Shown here: piece after piece, positions 1 to 8,778 of the stretch
Layout: each line of letters starts with the position of its first letter
Numbering within the stretch: the stretch's first letter is position 1
Assembly: GCA_016790965.1 (NCBI GenBank)
Contig: JAEUNZ010000027.1
Coordinates: forward strand, 1-64,000
Direction: 5' to 3'
DNA length: 64,000 nucleotides
From: SSSZ01 sp016790965
GTDB taxonomy: Bacteria > Pseudomonadota > Gammaproteobacteria > Burkholderiales > Rhodocyclaceae
Program-made: the position numbers and the translations under genes
Notes under the pieces: model-generated
What the model was told of the DNA's origin: nothing
Databases searched by the model: none
What the model saw: the letters and a program-made list of their open reading frames with translations, nothing else

Positions 1-2517
1 GCGCAACTCTTCCCCGACCCCGAAGTGCGCGAACGCGAGCGCCCGGCCTACGATGCGCGGCTGAAGATCGAGACCGACACCATCGTGCAGATGGGCTTCC
101 CCGGCTACTTCCTGATCGTGGCCGACTTCATCATGTGGGGCAAGAACAACGGCGTCCCGGTCGGCCCCGGACGGGGTTCCGGCGCCGGCTCGCTTGTTGC
201 CTACTCGCTCGGCATCACCGACCTCGATCCGCTTGCCTACGCGCTGCTCTTCGAGCGCTTCCTCAACCCGGAGCGGGTGTCGATGCCCGACTTCGACATC
301 GACTTCTGCCAGGACAACCGCTACAAGGTCATCGAGTACGTGCGCGAGCGCTACGGCAAGGACGCCGTCTCGCAGATCGCCACCTTCGGTACCATGTCGT
401 CGAAGGCGGTCATCCGCGACGTCGGGCGCGTGCTCGACATGCCGTACATGTTCTGCGATTCGCTCTCGAAGCTGATTCCGGTCGAACAGAACAAGCCGCT
501 GTCGCTGGCGAAGGCGCTGGATGCCGAACCGCAACTGCGCGAGAAGATGGAAGCCGAGGAAGAGGTCAGGGAACTCTTCGAACTGGCCGAGAAACTGGAA
601 GACCTGACCCGTAACGTCGGCATGCACGCCGGCGGCGTGCTCATCGCGCCGGGCAAGCTCACCGACTTCTGCCCGCTCTATTCGGCCGACGGCGGCGCCT
701 CGGTGGTCTCGCAGTACGACAAGGATGATGTCGAGAAGGTCGGTCTGGTGAAGTTCGACTTCCTCGGTCTGCGCAACCTGACCATCATCGACCTCGCGGT
801 GCGCTACGTCGAGAATCTCACCGGCACCAAGCCCGACCTCGCCGCGCTGCCCTTCACCGACCCGGCTGCCTACCAGATCCTCAAGGACGCCAACACGACG
901 GCGATCTTCCAGGTGGAATCGGACGGCATGAAGAAGCTCTTGAAAAAGCTCGCCCCGGACCGCTTCGAAGACATCATCGCCGTGCTGGCCCTCTACCGGC
1001 CGGGCCCCCTGGGTTCGGGGATGGTGGACGACTTCATCCTGCGCAAGAAGGGCCAGCAGAAGATCGACTACTTCCACCCCGACCTCACTGCCTGCCTGTC
1101 GCCCACCTATGGCGTCATCGTGTACCAGGAACAGGTGATGCAGATCTCCCAGATCATCGGCGGCTACACCCTGGGCGGCGCCGACATGCTGCGCCGGGCC
1201 ATGGGCAAGAAGAAGCCCGAGGAGATGGCCAAACACCGGGAGACCATCGCCGCCGGTGCGAAGGAGAAGGGCTACGACCCGGCCCTGGCCGAGCAGCTCT
1301 TCGACCTGATGACCAAGTTCGCGGAATACGGCTTCAACAAGTCCCACACCGCCGCCTACGCCGTCGTCACCTACCATACGGCCTGGCTTAAGGCCCACCA
1401 CTGTGCCGCCTTCATGGCGGCGACCCTGTCCTCGGACATGGACAATACCGACACGGTGAAGATCTTCTACGAGGACACCGTCGCCAACAACATCGCCATG
1501 CTGGGGCCGGATGTGAATGCGTCCGCCTACCGTTTCGAGCCGGTGGATAGAAAGACCATCCGCTACGGCCTGGGAGCGGTGAAAGGCACTGGCCAGCAAG
1601 CGGTGGAGTGCATCCTCGCCGCTCGGGCGAAGGACGGGCCGTTCAAGGATCTGTTCGATTTTTGCAAGCGTGTGGACAAGCGCCTGGTCAATCGCCGCAC
1701 CATCGAAGCGCTCATTCGCGCCGGCGCTTTCGACGCGCTGGATGACAATCGCCACAAGCTGTTGGCCTCGGTGGGCATTGCCATGGACTTCGCCGAACAG
1801 GCGGAGAAGAACGCCATGCAGGTCAGCCTTTTCGACACGGGTGCGGCGGCCGAGGAGCACGCGCCCCGGTATGTCGACGTGAAGGCCTGGGAGGAGAAGG
1901 AGCGCCTCATGCAGGAGAAGCAGGCTCTGGGCTTCTTCTTCTCGGGCCACCCCTATGACGCCCATCGCCGGGAACTGGCCCGCTTCGTGAGGCGCAGCCT
2001 CGTCCAGATCGAACCGTCCAAGGAGACGACAGCGATCGCGGGTATCGTGGTTGGCGTGCGTACCCAGATGACCCGCCGGGGAAAAATGCTCTTCGTCCAG
2101 TTGGATGACGGGTCGACCATGGTCGAAGTGTCGGTTTTCAACGAACTGTTTGAGGCCGAGCGCAGCAAGATCGTCACCGATGAAGTGCTGGTGGTCGAGG
2201 GCAAGGTCAGCTACGACGATTTCTCCGGGGGCAACCGGGTGGTGGCGGACAAGCTGATGACCTTGGGAGAAGCCCGCGCCCGCTTCGCCAAACATCTGCT
2301 CATCCGCATGAACGGTGGCGCCGATGCCCGCCGTTTGAAGGCCCTGCTGGCGCCCTTCGGACCCGGCCCGGCCGCCGTCCGGGTGCGCTACCGCAATGCC
2401 AGCGCCGAATGCGAACTGCTCCTGGGTGATTCTGCCCGGGTGCGCCTGGACGATGCCCTGATCGCCTCCCTCAACGAGTGGCTGGCGCCGGAAAACGTGG
2501 AAGTCGTGTACCAGTGA
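1..2517 (+). CDS. dnaE: DNA polymerase III alpha subunit, 3' part (5' end outside window)
   Basis: This is the catalytic subunit of the replicative DNA polymerase. The frame is open from base 1, so the 838 visible residues lack the N-terminal PHP region. The palm carries the paired catalytic aspartates in PDFDIDF (about residue 97) and the third acidic residue in VKFDFLGLRNL (about residue 250). Further on are the fingers/tau-binding motifs around ALYRPGPLGSGM and EYGFNKSHTAAYA, a helix-hairpin-helix region, and an OB-fold near residue 680. The end is normal (EVVYQ, TGA). The total length fits the roughly 1160-residue family. Family assignment is certain. Confidence 0.98.
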   Translation, partial: AQLFPDPEVRERERPAYDARLKIETDTIVQMGFPGYFLIVADFIMWGKNNGVPVGPGRGSGAGSLVAYSLGITDLDPLAYALLFERFLNPERVSMPDFDIDFCQDNRYKVIEYVRERYGKDAVSQIATFGTMSSKAVIRDVGRVLDMPYMFCDSLSKLIPVEQNKPLSLAKALDAEPQLREKMEAEEEVRELFELAEKLEDLTRNVGMHAGGVLIAPGKLTDFCPLYSADGGASVVSQYDKDDVEKVGLVKFDFLGLRNLTIIDLAVRYVENLTGTKPDLAALPFTDPAAYQILKDANTTAIFQVESDGMKKLLKKLAPDRFEDIIAVLALYRPGPLGSGMVDDFILRKKGQQKIDYFHPDLTACLSPTYGVIVYQEQVMQISQIIGGYTLGGADMLRRAMGKKKPEEMAKHRETIAAGAKEKGYDPALAEQLFDLMTKFAEYGFNKSHTAAYAVVTYHTAWLKAHHCAAFMAATLSSDMDNTDTVKIFYEDTVANNIAMLGPDVNASAYRFEPVDRKTIRYGLGAVKGTGQQAVECILAARAKDGPFKDLFDFCKRVDKRLVNRRTIEALIRAGAFDALDDNRHKLLASVGIAMDFAEQAEKNAMQVSLFDTGAAAEEHAPRYVDVKAWEEKERLMQEKQALGFFFSGHPYDAHRRELARFVRRSLVQIEPSKETTAIAGIVVGVRTQMTRRGKMLFVQLDDGSTMVEVSVFNELFEAERSKIVTDEVLVVEGKVSYDDFSGGNRVVADKLMTLGEARARFAKHLLIRMNGGADARRLKALLAPFGPGPAAVRVRYRNASAECELLLGDSARVRLDDALIASLNEWLAPENVEVVYQ

Positions 2518-2542
2518 ATTCACCGCTCCATATGGGCGGAGG

Positions 2543-2613
2543 CTTGCACCCTCGGGGTCCATCCGCTCCTTTGGACTGAACCTGTCGAAGGGCTTCTGAG
2601 TGCGGGGTGCAAG
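2543..2613. repeat. Imperfect inverted repeat in the dnaE 3' spacer
   Basis: CTTGCACCC at 2543-2551 is matched by its exact reverse complement GGGTGCAAG at 2605-2613. Nested inside, CCTTTGGAC (about 2568-2576) faces GTCGAAGG (about 2584-2591) with one mismatch. The inner sequence resembles the short dispersed repeat with core CCTGTCGAAGG that is scattered in many proteobacterial genomes (recalled, not searched). It lies between the convergent dnaE and DUF924 genes and has no T-run, so a terminator role is not evident. Confidence 0.5.
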
Positions 2614-2686
2614 GCGCATCCCGAGTTGCCTCAGAGCCGTCCGGAACGCAGTCCCGCGCTCCGTCCCCGCGGAGAGCGGACGGGAA

Positions 2687-3271
2687 TCAGAACCCGCTGC
2701 CGGGCTGGGCCAGATATTCCGCTTCCTCGGGTGTATTCGCCCGCCCGAGAAGGGCGTTGCGGTGGGGGAAGCGCCCGAAACGGGCGATGACGTCCCGGTG
2801 GCGCCGGGCGTAGTCGGCGAAATTCGCCAATTCCGGCGCTTCCGCGGCCAGCGCTTCGAACAGCACCACGGCCCGCGCCTGGGCAGACGCCGACTCGGCA
2901 TGTTCAAAAGGGAAGTAGAAGAAGGCCCGTTGGATGGGGGCGAGTACCTGGTCAAATCCCGCCGCCAGGGCTTCCTCGGCGAGGGCCAAGGCCTTACCGT
3001 CGCTGGCGAAGGCCTTGGACTGGCCGCGGTAGATCTGGCGGGAGAACTGGTCGAGGACCAGGGTCAGGGCGAGGGCGGATTCGGCCTGCTCGTCCCAGGC
3101 ATTCAGGAGGCCCCCATGGGCCCACTGGTGGAGGGCGCGGAAGCGGCTGCGGATTTCGGCATCGGCCGCGGCATCCTTGTTGAACCACGCAACCCGGGGC
3201 TTGCCGAAGCAAGGATCGTCGGGGTGGCCGAACCAGTAGGCTAGGACGTCGCGAAAACCCGCTGCAGCCAC
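2687..3271 (-). CDS. DUF924 family protein
   Basis: A 194-residue soluble protein of the DUF924 family. The sequence shows the family pattern: an N-terminal VLAYWFGHPDD, a central LDQFSRQIYRG with aromatic and basic residues, and an all-helical composition. The start used is GTG, giving MAAAGFRDVLAYWFG; the ribosome site before it is weak and no ATG lies at a better place. The biochemical role of the family is unknown, although the fold is thought to be TPR-like helical. It stands alone between convergent dnaE and the chemoreceptor gene, with no signal peptide or membrane segment. Confidence 0.85.
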   Translation of the reverse strand: MAAAGFRDVLAYWFGHPDDPCFGKPRVAWFNKDAAADAEIRSRFRALHQWAHGGLLNAWDEQAESALALTLVLDQFSRQIYRGQSKAFASDGKALALAEEALAAGFDQVLAPIQRAFFYFPFEHAESASAQARAVVLFEALAAEAPELANFADYARRHRDVIARFGRFPHRNALLGRANTPEEAEYLAQPGSGF

Positions 3272-3329
3272 TTCAGCCCCACATCACGGCAAGCCGTCGC
3301 CCAACGCTTGCCGTGCCCACGCTCCGGAC

Positions 3330-4847
3330 CTACTTCACCATGTCGGTCTTGAAACCGATGCGCACCGCGCCCCAGTGGCGACCACCGACAGTGATCGGCA
3401 TGGAGAGGTCGTTGAGGATTTCGCCGGTGTCGCGGACGTAGGTCTGGAAGAGCGAGGGCTTCTGGTTGGTGGCGAGCTTGATGCCAACCGGGTCGTTGAA
3501 CATGCGCTTGTGGCGACATTTGGCAGTGTCGACGACCGGGTCGCCGCTCGGCGCATTGGAGAAGATGCTGTTGTGGGCTGGGGCATAGCCCTTGTTATCC
3601 ACCGCGAGAGAATAGATCAGTCCCGGCATGTCGCGCAGCAGGTCGTCGTAGATGCGGGTCAGTTCGGAATCGCACTGGCTGTCGTAGGCCGTGGTGAAGC
3701 GCTTGGGGTTGGAACCGGGGATGTCCTTGTAAGCCTGGTCGAAGACGTTCACACCCCGGTCGGCGAGGCGCTGCAGCACTTCAGCAACCTTGTCGCGGAA
3801 GGCGGCGCTGGCATCGTGCAGTTTGTCGAACATGCTATTGCCAGTGCGGAAATCCGCCAGGGTGCCCTGCAGGTCTTCGGTGGAACCGCGCAGGGTCTTG
3901 GAGGAATCCTCGCATTGGCGCACCTTGCCGGAAATATCCAGGGCCAGATTGCGGATTTCCTCGACCTCGCTGTGGATCGACTGGTTGCTCTCGCGCAGAT
4001 TACGGATGGCGCCGGCGATGGTGCCCAGTTGGTCTGTGGTCTGCTTGAAGTCCTCGACCATGGCGCCCAGGTCGCGGGCCGAGGTTTCGATGTAGCTGTT
4101 GGCTTGGGTCACGTCGCCGACGATGGCGCGGGTTTTTTCCGAGGTGTCGACCACAAGGTTGATCATGGACTGGGTGTTCTGGCCGATGACCTGGGTCGCC
4201 GTCTTGACCTTTTCGGCCAGCTTGCGCACTTCGTCGGCCACCACCGCGAAGCCGCGTCCTGCTTCGCCCGCCCGGGCCGCTTCGATGGCGGCGTTGAGCG
4301 CCAGCAGGTTGGTCTGGTCGGAGATGTCGTTGATGAGGGAGACGATCTCGTTGATCTTCATCGAGCTAGTGTGCAGTTCGCCCACCGTGGTGGCGAAGTG
4401 CTCGATGTGGGCGTTGGCCGACTGCATGGTGTCGGCCACGGTATGCATCTGGTCCAGGGAGCGCTGGGCAAGATCCAGGTTGTTGTGGGTCGAGGACTCG
4501 ATGGCGTCGGCGTTGAGGGCGACTTCGGAAACGGCCTGATTGACCCGGTTGCTGGAGGCGAAGACGGCTTCAGCCAGGTCTTCCTGCTTTTTTACCGCGC
4601 TGCCGGTCAATTGCACCAGATGGTTCATTCGCGCGGCGTCGGCGGCGATGCTGACGCTCTTTTCCCTGGCGTGGACGATGAGTCCGCGGACTTTGGAAAA
4701 GAAGCGATTGAGGTTGGCCGAGATGCGCCCTGCAGTGCCGCTGTCGCCACTGCCGATGGAGCAGGAAAGATCTGCGTTGCCGTCGGCGATGGCCGCGATG
4801 TCGCGGTCGATTTTGTCGAGGGAAGCGTTGCCGCCGAATAGCCCCAT
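3330..4847 (-). CDS. Soluble methyl-accepting chemotaxis protein
   Basis: A 505-residue chemoreceptor signalling protein. No transmembrane segment or signal peptide is visible, so it should be cytoplasmic. The order is a short N-terminal region, a long coiled-coil methyl-accepting signalling domain with the hairpin tip around LLALNAAIEAARAGEAGRGF (about residues 185-205), and a C-terminal sensor-like domain (about 370-505) with Cys and aromatic residues (YDSQCDSEL, KCRHKRMFND). A sensory domain placed after the signalling domain is unusual. A good ribosome site (GAGGAG) precedes the ATG. The HTH-receiver regulator lies 145 bp upstream on the same strand and may be functionally linked; ligand unknown. 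Confidence 0.9.
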   Translation of the reverse strand: MGLFGGNASLDKIDRDIAAIADGNADLSCSIGSGDSGTAGRISANLNRFFSKVRGLIVHAREKSVSIAADAARMNHLVQLTGSAVKKQEDLAEAVFASSNRVNQAVSEVALNADAIESSTHNNLDLAQRSLDQMHTVADTMQSANAHIEHFATTVGELHTSSMKINEIVSLINDISDQTNLLALNAAIEAARAGEAGRGFAVVADEVRKLAEKVKTATQVIGQNTQSMINLVVDTSEKTRAIVGDVTQANSYIETSARDLGAMVEDFKQTTDQLGTIAGAIRNLRESNQSIHSEVEEIRNLALDISGKVRQCEDSSKTLRGSTEDLQGTLADFRTGNSMFDKLHDASAAFRDKVAEVLQRLADRGVNVFDQAYKDIPGSNPKRFTTAYDSQCDSELTRIYDDLLRDMPGLIYSLAVDNKGYAPAHNSIFSNAPSGDPVVDTAKCRHKRMFNDPVGIKLATNQKPSLFQTYVRDTGEILNDLSMPITVGGRHWGAVRIGFKTDMVK

Positions 4848-4992
4848 AATTATCTCCTCACCCTGTCGTTCTTGTCTGTGCGCAGGATTGTTCTGCGAAT
4901 GATACGTTACCGGAAAAGCCCTCGCCAGCGGATTTCTTCCCGATTACGGCCTGGATCGCTGCGACTTGAAGGAAATCCCTCCAAAGTCATGT

Positions 4993-5577
4993 TCAGCTCC
5001 TCCGTCGCGTGGTCAGACGCGCCTGGGTGTAGCCTTTGAGCTCGTGGAAGGGAACAGGTTTCTGGTACACATTGACCGCCGGCGGAAGCCCCCCGGCAGC
5101 CTCGATTTCGGCGTCGGAAAGCGAACTCACCACGAGAATGTCCATGGTGGCGAGTTCAGAGCGCTCGCGCAAGCGGCGGACCATTTCGAAGCCGTCCATG
5201 GCCGGCATGACCAGATCGGCTATGAGGATGTCGGGTACGGCGCGGCCCACCTCCACCAGGCCATCGAAGCCATTGTCCACCAGGCGCACGCGGAGGGGGA
5301 ACTGCCAGGAAGCCAGGGTGGTTTCGTACAACCTGCGTTGCAGCGGGTCGTCCTCGGCAATCAGGATGTCTAGGGGACGTTCCGCATTGTCGGCCCGGGT
5401 GGCCGGGTGGGTGCGGGCGATATAGGACTCCACCGAGTTGGCCAGGATGCGCCGGTGGCCACCGGCAGTCTTCCAGGCTTCGAGCGCGCCGGACTCCACC
5501 ATCTGCTGCACGGTGCCCAGGGATACGCCCAATCGGGCGGCGACTTGCCGGGTGGTCAGGTAGCGATCGTCAGCCAT
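4993..5577 (-). CDS. Response regulator with N-terminal excisionase-type HTH
   Basis: A 194-residue regulator in reversed order: a MerR/excisionase-like DNA-binding helix-turn-helix (residues 5-50, LTTRQVAARLGVSLGTVQQM and the wing AGGHRRI) followed by a CheY-like receiver (about 68-190). The receiver keeps the acidic pair in IAEDDPL, the phospho-acceptor aspartate in ILIADLVMPAMDG, the serine in VVSSLSD and the lysine in YQKPVP, so it should be phosphorylatable. No cognate kinase lies in the window. It is read in the same direction as the soluble chemoreceptor 145 bp downstream. Family call is firm; target genes unknown. Confidence 0.88.
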   Translation of the reverse strand: MADDRYLTTRQVAARLGVSLGTVQQMVESGALEAWKTAGGHRRILANSVESYIARTHPATRADNAERPLDILIAEDDPLQRRLYETTLASWQFPLRVRLVDNGFDGLVEVGRAVPDILIADLVMPAMDGFEMVRRLRERSELATMDILVVSSLSDAEIEAAGGLPPAVNVYQKPVPFHELKGYTQARLTTRRRS

Positions 5578-5605
5578 GATCCGTCGAAAACCTCAATGTT
5601 CCCGG

Positions 5606-5611
5606 ATTGTA
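5606..5611 (-). promoter_or_regulatory. Candidate -10 box of the HTH-receiver gene
   Basis: On the minus strand the sequence reads TACAAT, 5 of 6 to TATAAT, about 30 bases before the start codon. The surrounding stretch is AT-rich compared with the genome. No convincing -35 box is visible. Confidence 0.35.
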
Positions 5612-5654
5612 CATAAATGGCAAAATTATCACAGCGCTTTCGCGGGGGTACAAA

Positions 5655-5676
5655 AAACCCCGCCGGGGCGGGGTTT
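5655..5676 (-). terminator. Rho-independent terminator of the peroxiredoxin gene
   Basis: A perfect 10-bp inverted repeat, AAACCCCGCC / GGCGGGGTTT, with a two-base centre. On the minus strand it is followed by a run of T residues, as expected for termination of the gene ending at 5762. It also insulates the next minus-strand gene. Confidence 0.85.
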
Positions 5677-5761
5677 CTTCCATCGATGCGAGGCCAGGCC
5701 AGGGGTTGCCGCTGCAATCCGGTGCTGGACTTCGCGGGCCATGGGGCGGGGCCGTCAGCGA

Positions 5762-6361
5762 TCAGAGTTTCTTGGCGTTCTTGGCCAGATAGGCGGCGAC
5801 GCCTTCCGGGCTTGCGGTCATGCCGGGTTTGCCCTTGTTCCAGCCCGCGGGGCAGACCTCGCCGTGTTCCTCGAAGAACTGAAGGGCGTCGACCATGCGC
5901 AGCATTTCGTCGATATTGCGGCCCAGGGGCAGCATATTGACCACCTGGTGCATGACCACCCCGTTCTTGTCGATGAGGAAGGAGCCGCGCAGGGCGACAC
6001 CGGCGGCTTCCAGTTCCACGTCGTAGGCGCGGCAGATGTCGTGCTTGACATCGGCCACCAGGGGGTAGCCGACCTGGCCGATGCCGCCTTCCTTGATGGC
6101 GGTATTCTTCCAGGCCAGATGGGTGAATTGGGAATCGATGGATACGCCGATGACTTCCACGCCACGCTGCTCGAACTCGCACAGGCGGTGGTCGAAGGCA
6201 ATCAGCTCGGAGGGGCAGACGAAGGTGAAATCCAGAGGGTAGAAGAACAGGACCACGGGCTTGCCGCGGTAGCTTGACAGCTTGAGTTCCTTGATTTCGT
6301 TATTGCCATAGACAGCGGTGGCGGTGAAGTCCGGGGCTTGCTTGCCGACGAGAACGGCCAT
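5762..6361 (-). CDS. Typical 2-Cys peroxiredoxin (AhpC/Prx1 type)
   Basis: A 199-residue thiol peroxidase that reduces hydrogen peroxide and alkyl hydroperoxides. The peroxidatic cysteine is in FTFVCPSELIAF (about residue 50) and the resolving cysteine in EVCPAGW (about residue 170), the two-site pattern of typical 2-Cys enzymes; the YF-type C-terminal tail is absent or short (AKNAKKL). The frame is open further upstream, but the ATG giving MAVLVGKQAPDF is chosen because AGGAG lies six bases before it and the domain starts there. It is monocistronic, with its own terminator downstream. Confidence 0.95.
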   Translation of the reverse strand: MAVLVGKQAPDFTATAVYGNNEIKELKLSSYRGKPVVLFFYPLDFTFVCPSELIAFDHRLCEFEQRGVEVIGVSIDSQFTHLAWKNTAIKEGGIGQVGYPLVADVKHDICRAYDVELEAAGVALRGSFLIDKNGVVMHQVVNMLPLGRNIDEMLRMVDALQFFEEHGEVCPAGWNKGKPGMTASPEGVAAYLAKNAKKL

Positions 6362-6458
6362 GGGAATCTCCTGCAAAGGGGGGGCTGGACGAAGGACGCG
6401 AAAAGGGGCGCGACCGGGTTGGAGAGGGGACGACTGTAGCGAAAGGTCTTTGCCGCTG

Positions 6459-6743
6459 TCAAACCGTGGAATGCTGGTGAAAACCCTGAGGGGGAACCTC
6501 CTGGCTTTCTCGGACCGCCACGGCTTGGACGACAGCTCCGGCCGGACCCCTGCGGGTCCATTCGGCCAGAAGGGCAAGGGCTGTCTCGTCCCCGCGGGCC
6601 AGGGCTTCGACGCTGCCATCCCGCCGATTGCGCACCCAGCCGTCCACCCCCAGGCGAGTCGCTTCGGCGACCATGGACCAGCGGTAGCCGACCCCCTGGA
6701 CGCTACCCGTGATGGTGAAGTGGCGTGAAACCGGCGGCTTCAC
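6459..6743 (-). CDS. acyP: Acylphosphatase
   Basis: A 94-residue small enzyme that hydrolyses carboxyl-phosphate bonds. The phosphate-binding loop with its arginine is seen in GSVQGVGYRW and the catalytic asparagine in GWVRNRRDGSVEA. Length and order match the family. It begins with GTG, whose last bases overlap the TGA stop of the SulP gene in a GTGA junction, so it is translationally coupled to the transporter. The physiological reason for this pairing is not clear from the sequence. Confidence 0.93.
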   Translation of the reverse strand: MKPPVSRHFTITGSVQGVGYRWSMVAEATRLGVDGWVRNRRDGSVEALARGDETALALLAEWTRRGPAGAVVQAVAVRESQEVPPQGFHQHSTV

Positions 6744-8425
6744 AATTCATCGCCTCCCATGAGGTCGGGGAGAAGCATGTTCGCCCGCCGCAGGGCGTGG
6801 GCGAGGTCGGGGCAGACGTTGTCTTCACCCAGGTGGTCGACAAATCCCGAACGATAGACCAGGGAACCGGGCTGTGAATTGAGGCCGCACAGCAGCAGGT
6901 GGCAGCGGCGTTTGGCGAGTTGATCGCGCAGGCTTTCCAGCCCCTCCAGTCCCGTTGTGTCGAGCTGGATCAGGCGGCTCATGTCCAGAATGACCACCTC
7001 CGGGTGCCCTGCCGCGGGATCGAGGAGGGTCTCCAGTTTGTGAACGGCCCCGAAAAAAAGCGAGCCGAAAATCTGCCAGGTGGTCACCCGCAGGGAGCCA
7101 TCCGGGTACAGGAAGCGGGCCTCGGTGGCCGCCTCGCGCAGGGGGCGGTGCTCGACGGTGGTGAGGTCCGACATGCGGTAGATGAAGAAAAGGCAGGCCA
7201 GCACCATGCCGAATTCGACGGCGATGGTCAGGTCGAAGACCACGGTGAGGGTGAAGGTGGCGAGCAGGATGGTCCGGTAGGCCAGGGAATAACGGCGCAA
7301 CTCACGGAATTCGTGCCACTCGCCCATGTTGATGGCCACCACCATGACGATGGCCGACAGGGTGGCCAGGGGCACGTAGGCCGCCAGGGGCGCGGCCACG
7401 AGAACGACGGCGAGCAGTACACCGGCATGGACCATGCCGGCTACCGGCGTGCGCCCGCCGCTGCGCACATTGGTGGTCGTGCGGGCGATGGCGCCGGTGG
7501 CAGCGAAGCCGCCGAAGAAGGGAGCGGCGATGTTGGACAGGCCCTGGGCGATCAGTTCCTGGTTGGGGTCGTGGCGGTCATCAATCTGGCCGTCTGCCAC
7601 CCGGGCCGAGAGTAGTGACTCGATGGCCCCCAGCAGGGCGATGGCCAGGGCTGGTGAGATGAGCTTGCCGAAATCGTGGATGGAGAGGGCGGGGAGGCCG
7701 ATATCGGGCAGGGTCTGGGGAATGCCATTGAAGCGGCTGCCTATGGTTTCCACCGGCAGATCGAGGGCCAAGGCCGCCACGGTGCCGGCGACGAGGACCG
7801 CGAGGGGGCCCGGTGCGCGGCGCAACAGGGCGAAGCGCTGGGCCAGGCGGTTGTAGAAAAGCAGGAAGACAAAGGACGCCACGGCCAGCCCCAGGGTGGC
7901 CGGATCCACAGTGTGGGCATGGGCAGCCAGGGTCTTGAGGCGCAGGAAGAACTCGGCCGGCAGGTTGTCGATCTTCAGCCCGAAGAAATCCTTGATCTGG
8001 GCAAGGAAGATGACCACAGCAATGCCGTTGGTGAAGCCGATGACCACGGTCACCGGAATGAAACGGATCAACTGCCCCAGTCGGGCCAGGCCCATGGCAA
8101 GCAGGAAGATGCCGGCGAGCACGGTGGCGCCCAGGAGGTTGGCAAACCCGTGGGCGGCGACGATGCCATAGACGATGGGGATGAAGGCGCCGGTGGGGCC
8201 TCCGATCTGCACCCGAGAGCCGCCCAGGGCGGCGGTGATGAAGCCGGCGACGATGGCCGTCCAGATGCCGGCTGCGGGGGAGCAGCCGGAGGCGATGGCG
8301 AAAGCCATGGCGAGCGGCAGAGCCAGGACGCCTACGGTGAGGCCGGCTGCCATGTCCCGCCCGAACTGCCCCCGGGAGTACGTGGGGAGACAATCCAGCA
8401 ACTTCGGGCGGAAGGCGATTTTCAT
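6740..8425 (-). CDS. SulP family anion transporter with STAS domain
   Basis: A 561-residue inner-membrane permease. The N-terminal 400 residues are a run of hydrophobic helices with the SulP signatures near residue 40 (LALPLAMAFAIASG), the ALGGSRVQIGGPTGAF loop and a conserved MVHAGVLL helix. A C-terminal STAS domain (about 440-550) contains VVILDMSRLIQLDTTGLEGL. Substrates in the family are sulfate, bicarbonate or other anions and cannot be chosen from sequence alone. No carbonic anhydrase gene is adjacent. It is followed directly by a coupled acylphosphatase gene. Confidence 0.93.
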   Translation of the reverse strand: MKIAFRPKLLDCLPTYSRGQFGRDMAAGLTVGVLALPLAMAFAIASGCSPAAGIWTAIVAGFITAALGGSRVQIGGPTGAFIPIVYGIVAAHGFANLLGATVLAGIFLLAMGLARLGQLIRFIPVTVVIGFTNGIAVVIFLAQIKDFFGLKIDNLPAEFFLRLKTLAAHAHTVDPATLGLAVASFVFLLFYNRLAQRFALLRRAPGPLAVLVAGTVAALALDLPVETIGSRFNGIPQTLPDIGLPALSIHDFGKLISPALAIALLGAIESLLSARVADGQIDDRHDPNQELIAQGLSNIAAPFFGGFAATGAIARTTTNVRSGGRTPVAGMVHAGVLLAVVLVAAPLAAYVPLATLSAIVMVVAINMGEWHEFRELRRYSLAYRTILLATFTLTVVFDLTIAVEFGMVLACLFFIYRMSDLTTVEHRPLREAATEARFLYPDGSLRVTTWQIFGSLFFGAVHKLETLLDPAAGHPEVVILDMSRLIQLDTTGLEGLESLRDQLAKRRCHLLLCGLNSQPGSLVYRSGFVDHLGEDNVCPDLAHALRRANMLLPDLMGGDEL

Positions 8426-8491
8426 GGGGCCGGGTCAAAGAGGGGCGGGCGCCACCGTTGACGCGCTGCCATGGCGCACATTACATTCGCC

Positions 8492-8519
8492 TTGCATTGG
8501 GTGTCAATGTTAATAAGAT
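8492..8519 (+). promoter_or_regulatory. Weak candidate promoter of the small RHH gene
   Basis: TTGCAT at 8492-8497 and TAAGAT at 8514-8519 are 16 bases apart in an AT-rich island within the 149-bp divergent spacer between the SulP and RHH genes. Each box is only 3-4 of 6 to consensus. Confidence 0.3.
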
Positions 8520-8574
8520 GATAACAAAGCCGCGGTGGGTACGGCCCTCGCGGCGCTCTTGCAGGAAACAGCAC

Positions 8575-8778
8575 ATGGTGGAGAATCGAACAGCCCGCCT
8601 GACCCTCCTGATCGATCCCGTGAAAAAGCGGCTCTTAGAGGATATTTGCGCGGCCCAGGATCTGACCCCCTCCCAGGTGGTGCGCCGTCTCATCCGCCAG
8701 TACGTCATCGACAACGCCGGCGGACGGGAGCTGCCGGAGTGGTTGCAAGGCGGCGGGCGGGGAGAGGATGGGGCCTAG
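8575..8778 (+). CDS. Small ribbon-helix-helix (CopG-like) protein
   Basis: A 67-residue protein with the ribbon-helix-helix layout: a beta strand (ARLTLLID), helix A (PVKKRLLEDICAAQ), a turn (LTPS) and helix B (QVVRRLIRQYVID), followed by a short polar tail. It probably binds DNA as a dimer. The ATG is chosen over longer in-frame starts because AGGA lies about nine bases upstream and the domain begins just after it. It is divergent from the SulP gene. No toxin gene accompanies it, so an antitoxin role is not supported. Confidence 0.75.
   Translation: MVENRTARLTLLIDPVKKRLLEDICAAQDLTPSQVVRRLIRQYVIDNAGGRELPEWLQGGGRGEDGA

Noticed and set aside
3375..4841. 488-residue open frame on the plus strand opposite the chemoreceptor
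   Set aside because: It mirrors the minus-strand coding sequence, has no ribosome site and a shadow-like composition (runs of Val/Gly/Asp); the chemoreceptor on the other strand has clear motifs.
8575..8778. Antitoxin of a toxin-antitoxin pair
   Set aside because: It has the ribbon-helix-helix fold but no partner gene directly downstream on the same strand; the next gene is a convergent membrane protein.
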